A DNA stretch of 6,882 nt, taken from contig JAJBSZ010000263.1 of NCBI GenBank assembly GCA_020861125.1, forward strand, positions 1 through 6,882. Direction: 5' to 3'. The notes beneath the pieces are model-generated. The model searched no databases. It was not told where the DNA came from and saw only the letters and a list, made by a program, of their open reading frames with translations. The translations under genes were made by a program, and so were the position numbers. Shown piece after piece: positions 6,021-6,882 of this stretch. The DNA is from Planctomycetota bacterium. Lineage in GTDB: Bacteria; Planctomycetota; SZUA-567. Each line of letters begins with the position of its first letter. Position 1 is the stretch's first letter.

Positions 6021-6050
6021 CCGGCCGTAGCAGCGGCCGGCGGCGGCCGG
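6021..6050. repeat. GC-rich inverted repeat with a third arm
   Basis: CCGGCCG (6021-6027) and CGGCCGG (6034-6040) form a perfect 7-bp stem with a 6-nt loop. A second CGGCCGG follows at 6044-6050, so two alternative pairings are possible. No T-run follows on either strand. A similar CCGGCCG/CGGCCGG palindrome is found in the gap upstream of the dehydrogenase (1444-1458). In GC-rich DNA this motif can recur by chance. Confidence 0.5.
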
Positions 6051-6109
6051 GAGGGAGTCGCAACAAAAGGTTACAAACGGGTCGTCATCCAGATACGGTG
6101 ACAACCGGA

Positions 6110-6115
6110 TATACT
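6110..6115 (+). promoter_or_regulatory. Possible -10 element for the PAS-sensor gene
   Basis: TATACT matches the sigma-70 -10 consensus at five of six positions and lies 67 nt before the PAS-gene ATG. No good -35 box is found 16-18 nt upstream, so an activator or another sigma factor would be needed, or the match is accidental. Confidence 0.3.
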
Positions 6116-6170
6116 ACCAAAGAAACCACCCAGCCGGTTTGTAGCGAACAACGGTTCGGTTCGCCCACAG

Positions 6171-6177
6171 AAAAGGA
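6171..6177 (+). promoter_or_regulatory. Ribosome-binding site of the PAS-sensor gene
   Basis: AAAAGGA lies 5 nt before the ATG at 6183 and fixes this start. A long open frame beginning at 6098 in another phase covers the same DNA but encodes nothing recognisable. Confidence 0.7.
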
Positions 6178-6182
6178 TTCCC

Positions 6183-6882
6183 ATGCGCTACGCCCACGCG
6201 GCCGGTACCGACAGCGACGTCGCCGCCAACCCTTCCATCCACGACCTGCTGTGCCGCTGCGGTATCGGCCGTCTGGAATTGCGGATCGACCCCGCCTATC
6301 CCTTTTCGTCGCGCCTGCGGCCGGACGCCGCCCTGGCGGAGATGGTTGGCTGCGCGCCGGAGGAGCTACCCACAACCTACGAGGAGTTTTTGCAGCGCTA
6401 CCTGCATCCCGAGGAAAAGGCCGTCATCTGGCAGGCCCTGCGTCGTCTCATCGACGACGGCGAGGTCACCGGGCCAATCGAGCACCGCCTCTGGCACGCC
6501 GGCGATCGCACCTGGCATTGGGTCACCTCCGCGTTTCAGGTGGAGCAAACCGGTCACATCTCCGAGCTTATCCAGGATATCACGGAAAGCAAGCGGGATC
6601 GGGATCGGCTGGAGGCGGAGGTGCGCCGGCTGCGGCAGGAAAACGCGCGGCTTCAGGAGGGCATACAGTCCCTCGCCACCGCCGTGGAATTGGCCAGCAT
6701 CGGCACCTTCACCTATGATGTCACCAAGCATGAGATCGCCTACCACGGCATCTTCTCGGACCTCAAGCGCTGCGATCGCCTGTCGATGCACGACACCGCC
6801 GCCGGTTTGGGCAAGGGCCTCATCCCCGAGGATTTCCGGCTGGCGGCGGCGGCTTTGCAACGGCATCTGGACGGCAAGACTC
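6183..6882 (+). CDS. PAS-domain sensor protein, 3' end outside window
   Basis: The frame is open from 6183 to the window edge, giving 233 residues with no stop. Residues about 24-137 form a PAS domain of the PAS_3 type: GIGRLELRID, LHPEEKAVIWQALRRLI, IEHRLWHAGDRTWHWVTSAF, and the terminal LIQDITESKR. A charged heptad-like stretch at about 136-165 (RDRLEAEVRRLRQENARLQE) looks like a coiled-coil linker. A second PAS domain begins near 166 (ELASIGTFTYDV) and continues to the edge. No transmembrane segment or signal peptide is seen in the visible part, so it probably senses in the cytoplasm. Proteins of this build usually end in a histidine kinase, GGDEF/EAL or similar output domain, which is not visible here. 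The start is supported by AAAAGGA (6171-6177), 5 nt from the ATG. It is transcribed away from birA and has no evident link to the sugar-acid genes. Confidence 0.85.
   Translation, partial: MRYAHAAGTDSDVAANPSIHDLLCRCGIGRLELRIDPAYPFSSRLRPDAALAEMVGCAPEELPTTYEEFLQRYLHPEEKAVIWQALRRLIDDGEVTGPIEHRLWHAGDRTWHWVTSAFQVEQTGHISELIQDITESKRDRDRLEAEVRRLRQENARLQEGIQSLATAVELASIGTFTYDVTKHEIAYHGIFSDLKRCDRLSMHDTAAGLGKGLIPEDFRLAAAALQRHLDGKT

Larger units (their letters stand above)
5763..6182. other. 420-bp divergent intergenic region between birA and the PAS-sensor gene
   Basis: Promoters for birA (leftward) and the PAS gene (rightward) should lie here. Short open frames of 67 to 96 codons on the minus strand resemble no known family and lack convincing ribosome sites, so no gene is called. 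The region contains a nested inverted repeat next to a T-run, a GC-rich inverted repeat with an extra arm, and a 15-bp-spaced direct repeat, each listed separately. I do not recognise a riboswitch, tRNA or small RNA. Confidence 0.6.

Noticed and set aside
6098..6718. 206-codon plus-strand frame overlapping the PAS gene
   Set aside because: It is in a different phase from the PAS-coding frame, is Arg/Pro/Gly-rich and matches nothing; the 6183 frame has a ribosome site and clear PAS motifs.

Overview
This is a GC-rich bacterial window, probably chromosomal. It holds five genes on the minus strand and one truncated gene at the right edge on the plus strand. No insertion sequence, phage gene, CRISPR array, tRNA or rRNA was seen. 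The organism cannot be named from this sequence. The sigma-54 regulator, single-domain biotin ligase and PAS sensor would suit a metabolically versatile anaerobe such as a Desulfobacterota member, but that is only an inference.

The minus-strand genes are read from right to left. A biotin--protein ligase without a DNA-binding domain (birA, 4929-5762) is followed after 51 bp by a sigma-54-dependent activator (2983-4866) with PrpR_N, PAS, AAA+ and Fis-type HTH domains. A 220-bp gap comes next, and it carries a good -24/-12 (sigma-54) promoter pointing at the next gene. That gene is a 2-keto-3-deoxygluconate permease (kdgT family, 1731-2762). After a 375-bp gap without a convincing gene comes an NAD-dependent D-2-hydroxyacid dehydrogenase of the glycerate dehydrogenase type (381-1355). 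After a 71-bp gap holding three small hairpins comes the start of a YhcH/YjgK/YiaL-family gene (1-309), which runs off the left edge.

The simplest reading is a locus for using a sugar acid or hydroxy acid. The cytoplasmic PrpR_N activator senses a small organic acid or a metabolite of it. It switches on the sigma-54 promoter ahead of the permease. The imported acid, or a 2-keto acid made from it, is then reduced or oxidised by the dehydrogenase, and the YiaL-type protein acts in an accessory step. The layout recalls the Escherichia coli yiaK-yiaL-yiaMNO arrangement (reductase, YiaL, transporter), with different reductase and transporter families. The substrate is not fixed by the sequence. 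KDG is only the namesake of the permease family.

To the right, a 420-bp divergent intergenic region (5763-6182) separates birA from a plus-strand gene that starts at 6183 with a clear ribosome-binding site. This gene encodes a protein with at least two PAS domains joined by a coiled coil, so it is a sensor whose output domain lies outside the window. The intergenic region holds several inverted and direct repeats but no recognised riboswitch.
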